Shown here piece by piece: positions 32,199-34,585 of a stretch of 34,585 nt of DNA. The notes under the pieces are model-generated. The model was not told the origin of the DNA, ran no database searches, and saw nothing but the letters and a program-made list of their open reading frames with translations. This stretch comes from Pleurotus djamor. Taxonomy: Eukaryota > Basidiomycota > Agaricomycetes > Agaricales > Pleurotaceae. Location: the NCBI GenBank assembly GCA_029747585.1, contig JAPEVF010000489.1, positions 1-34,585 of the forward strand. Direction: 5' to 3'. Every line of letters begins with the position of its first letter. The first letter of the stretch is position 1. Position numbers and translations under genes: made by a program.

Positions 32199-32953
32199 TT
32201 AGTGAAGGGCAAGAGAGACCGAAAGGGTTGGATAGGAACCTGGGTAGTCAAAAGAATCATGCACGCGGATTTTACCCGAAGTCAATCGCCTAATTTCTTC
32301 GGTTATTGGGATGATCACTCCGTCGAGAGATGTTCTGGAAATTGAACGCCTTTTGGTTATTGGGATGATCACTCCGTCAAGAGAGGCTCTAGGATATTTG
32401 CGCTGCTTGTAAGCAATCCCCGGCCTGGCGGAGGCAAGATGCCGCTTTGTCTTCCTCGATGCGATGGATTCGGGTTGTTGTTGTTGCTGTTGCTGCTGCT
32501 GCTGTTGGCGTCGAGTGGATCGGGTGTTGTGGCTTATAGATGAAGATGATGCGATTGGTTGAGGAGTACGAGCTCGGACGGGCGCAGATACAGACATCGG
32601 GGGATCCCCCACGTAGTAGTACTGTTTCCGCACAGTACGTTGCGGGTGCTGACCCCGACCTCGGCGAGTCGATTGTCGCCTTGCCGTCGGTATTTTAGAC
32701 TCCCAGTCACGTATACGGGAATTTGAGATGATACGCTGATGCGATTCCGCCTTTTTCAGGGCAGCGGCGACTGTGTGTTGGGTTTGGTGAGAATTGTCAT
32801 CAGGAGTAACTTTTGTAAGTACGAACCACCGTGAGTTTGGGTTGTTTGAAGAAAAGCCAGAGTTTCATCGCGGCTTCTGACATTACGAGCACCCAAGTCT
32901 TCACAAATGAGCAGAAGTGTTTGTGTGTCGAGCTTGGCCCAAGGAAAATGCAT
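32199..32953 (-). CDS. Hypothetical polyQ and internal-repeat protein, with an apparent frame break
   Basis: The first part (32811..32953) starts MHFPWAKLDTQTLLLICEDL and continues GARNVRSRDETLAFLQ. The second (32199..32810) runs in the next frame through AAALKKAESHQR, RIRDWESKIPT, QYYYVGDPPMS, an 11-residue Gln run and two copies of SLDGVIIPIT. No standard intron joins them: the only GT-AG pair nearby is 18 nt apart. A one-base error, a frameshift mutation or an unrecognised splice is therefore needed. The combined product would be about 250 aa. The C-terminal half is basic and Ser/Gln-rich and may be nuclear. No known domain was recognised, and its layout suggests a lineage-specific basidiomycete family. 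Its ATG is 36 nt from that of the next gene on the opposite strand. Confidence 0.5.
32301..32384 (-). repeat. Direct repeat of 30 nt with 54-nt period
   Basis: Copies lie at 32301-32330 and 32355-32384 and differ at one base. On the minus strand they encode the duplicated SLDGVIIPIT motif of the overlapping gene. The near identity suggests a recent duplication or selection on the motif. Confidence 0.9.
32474..32507 (-). repeat. CAA/CAG trinucleotide repeat encoding polyglutamine
   Basis: The plus strand reads GTTGTTGTTGTTGCTGTTG then CTG units. On the minus strand this is a mixed CAG/CAA run giving 11 consecutive Gln. The mixture of codons suggests it is kept for the protein rather than being a pure slippage tract. 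Confidence 0.85.
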
Positions 32954-32989
32954 TGTCGTCGGAGTGGACGTTCAGTGGATTAGACGCCC
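32954..32989. promoter_or_regulatory. 36-nt spacer between two divergent start codons
   Basis: Only 36 nt lie between the ATG of the minus-strand polyQ protein and the proposed ATG of the dsRBD-like protein. If both starts are right, the promoters must overlap each other or the first exons. Alternatively, one gene has an upstream first exon or a later start. Confidence 0.4.
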
Positions 32990-34585
32990 ATGATGCACTT
33001 GTCCCTGCCGTCATCTTTGAGCCCGTTTGAGGCTGTCTCACGAAACTTGGAAAGCATCGGTGCGATTTCGCTGGATGCGTTTCTCAGCAACCCTGTACAT
33101 GTCCGACCATTCCAAGATGGTTTCCCAGAAGCTGGCCCATCCAAAAGACCTACATCGCCCAAGACGCTGCTTTTAGAGGCCGCGCAGCAAACCTTCAGCT
33201 CGTCTGATGCCATTCATTACGAGTATCTGACAGGTGGACAGCCAACCTGTGAGTGTCGTTGATGCTTCTTTTCTCGAAAGTCAAGTAGCTTACCTATCCC
33301 AGCCGTGCAGTGTATTATCACCATCAGGCGTCCAGACGGCATTTCGCGTTCTTTCAAGTCGAAGCCTTATGCACAGAAATCTGAAGCAGATGCCGACGCT
33401 GCTGCTACTGCCATTGAACTCGGAGCACTCCAGTTCATTCGGACTGGTCACGCACCGCCGAATCATGGAAACCTTGCCCCTTTGGACGCTCCTCCACAGC
33501 AAAACGCAGTGAATATCCCTCAGGATGCCATTACTTTGATCGCGAATTGTTGCAAAGACTGGAGGGCGGGGCTGGTCTCCCCTGATTGGACCAAGTTGAT
33601 AACCGCGGACCAACACCTCGTCACAAGTTAGTATACCCAGATCCTCGATTTCATGCCGCTGATGATCTTCAGCGTATGGGGCCGCGTTACGGATTCAACT
33701 ATCGGACCACGTTCTCAACGTGTATTCAACTGATACCGTGTTTGAATCGTACAGTGAAGCTCAGACAGTTTGTGCCAAGGATGCCGTTGATCAGGGCGTC
33801 CTGGACTTCATCAAGTTCGGGAATGGACAGGTCAAATCAAGCAAAGGCAGCGACCCCGTCGATACTATCATGCTTCAGCCTTCGAAACCGAAACAATCCA
33901 CCACCACGCTCCAGACTTTCCTGGAGTCTCTTCCCAAGCCCTTTCCCGAATATCCCGATAGCAAGACGGTAGCTGAAATCAACCCATTGGCCTGGTTGAA
34001 CAATGTTACGCAAACTTGTCGCGGTGGGCGCGTAAGCACCAAGTTCATCTTCAATAGTAATTATACCATTGGTCGTGAGTGCTCCTGCGTCATTATCGCT
34101 TGAGCTTTTACCGAACCACTTGATGTTGTAGTTCATGGGTGCTTGCTCCGTGTTACTCGACCACAGGAAACTCGCTCATACTTGGTGGATCCAATATTCC
34201 ATAAAAGATCAGACTCAAAAGTCGCTGTGACTCTTCTGGCAATGTCTCAAGGCCTGGGCGACTACCTTCGTAGAGTTTCGAGCGAGATACAGCAGCAAAT
34301 TTCACCTTCTGTGCGCAAGGCCACCGTGGAGCAAATACTACCAATGCTATTTTCTGGAGCCTCAAAGATCGAGCCTAGCAATCAACCAGTATATGAATAT
34401 GTCACTGATAAAGACGGTGCGTTTTGATATTCCCTTGGTCTTTCCACAACTCATACAATCGTGCCAAGCCTTCGGTTGTAATCTCACCCTCAAGTACAAT
34501 TCGAATGGGAGCCATCGTCAATACTCAGTGGAACCTTCATTCGCCACCAAAACTGACGCTAAAATCGCAGTGGCTTGGCTTGCAT
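32990..34585 (+). CDS. Tandem dsRBD-like module protein (3' end outside window, frame breaks present)
   Basis: Clear exons are 32990..33248, 33303..33574, up to 34074, 34132..34416 and 34469..>34585. A possible intron at 33575..33627 restores phase, but the coding-like text inside it (SPDWTKL) leaves this open. A one-base frame change is needed near 33,700, between MGPRYGFNYR and NVYSTDTVFESY. Four similar units are seen: YEYLTGG...QCIITIRRPDG...KSEADADAAATAIELGAL; the second with SEAQTVCAKDAVDQGVLDFI; the third with CLLRVTRP and RSDSKVAVTLLAMSQGL; the fourth YEYVTDKD...CNLTLKY with KTDAKIAVAWLA. Each has the layout of a short helix or strand, three strands, then a K-x-x-A-K-x-A-x-x-x-A helix, as in the double-stranded-RNA-binding fold. 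Actual RNA binding is inference. The frame breaks could be sequencing errors or decay. Confidence 0.5.

Overview
The window is nuclear DNA of a basidiomycete fungus, most likely an agaricomycete. Genes are densely split by 47-70 nt GT-AG introns, and tens-of-nt exons are common. A DUF7918 protein, an agaricomycete-style TKL kinase with an HGDLKG catalytic loop, and GATA factors with an enlarged finger loop all fit that group. No species is proposed. Isolated N bases, mostly beside homopolymers, suggest that some frame breaks are assembly errors rather than biology. All splice models were built by hand from reading-frame continuity and family conservation.

Positions 1-11,600 are compact housekeeping DNA. 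In order they hold the 3' part of a DUF7918 gene (+), a secreted pectate-lyase-like PL1 enzyme (-, 12 exons), the mitochondrial outer-membrane import subunit Sam37/metaxin (+), TFIID subunit TAF7 (+), and a 23-exon USP48-type deubiquitinase (-) that ends in a RanBP2-type zinc finger. The lyase and Sam37 genes diverge from a 351-nt spacer with a perfect 12-bp inverted repeat. TAF7 and USP48 converge with 72 nt between their stop codons.

Positions 11,600-25,600 are gene-poor. They contain a decayed ORF fragment, a possible 92-aa small gene (-), and two GATA-type zinc-finger genes that face each other tail to tail (stops at 14,786 and 20,858). About 6 kb of microsatellite- and purine/pyrimidine-tract-rich DNA lies between them. 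The two GATA proteins share the same TKLSD-V-R-CFNC module and a CX2CX19CX2C finger, so they look like paralogues. A further 3.9 kb upstream of the second GATA gene has no convincing gene and carries a cluster of ambiguous bases.

Positions 25,600-34,585 hold a short ASC-1/TRIP4-type zinc-finger protein (Rqt4-like, ribosome quality control), a gene-poor 2.8 kb, a DUF4238-like/TKL-kinase fusion, and a divergent pair whose start codons are only 36 nt apart. The pair is a polyQ repeat protein of unknown function (-) and a protein built from tandem dsRBD-like modules (+), which runs off the right edge. The last two show apparent frame breaks. The block from 29.3 kb onward is the most lineage-specific part of the window and the best place to look for something undescribed.
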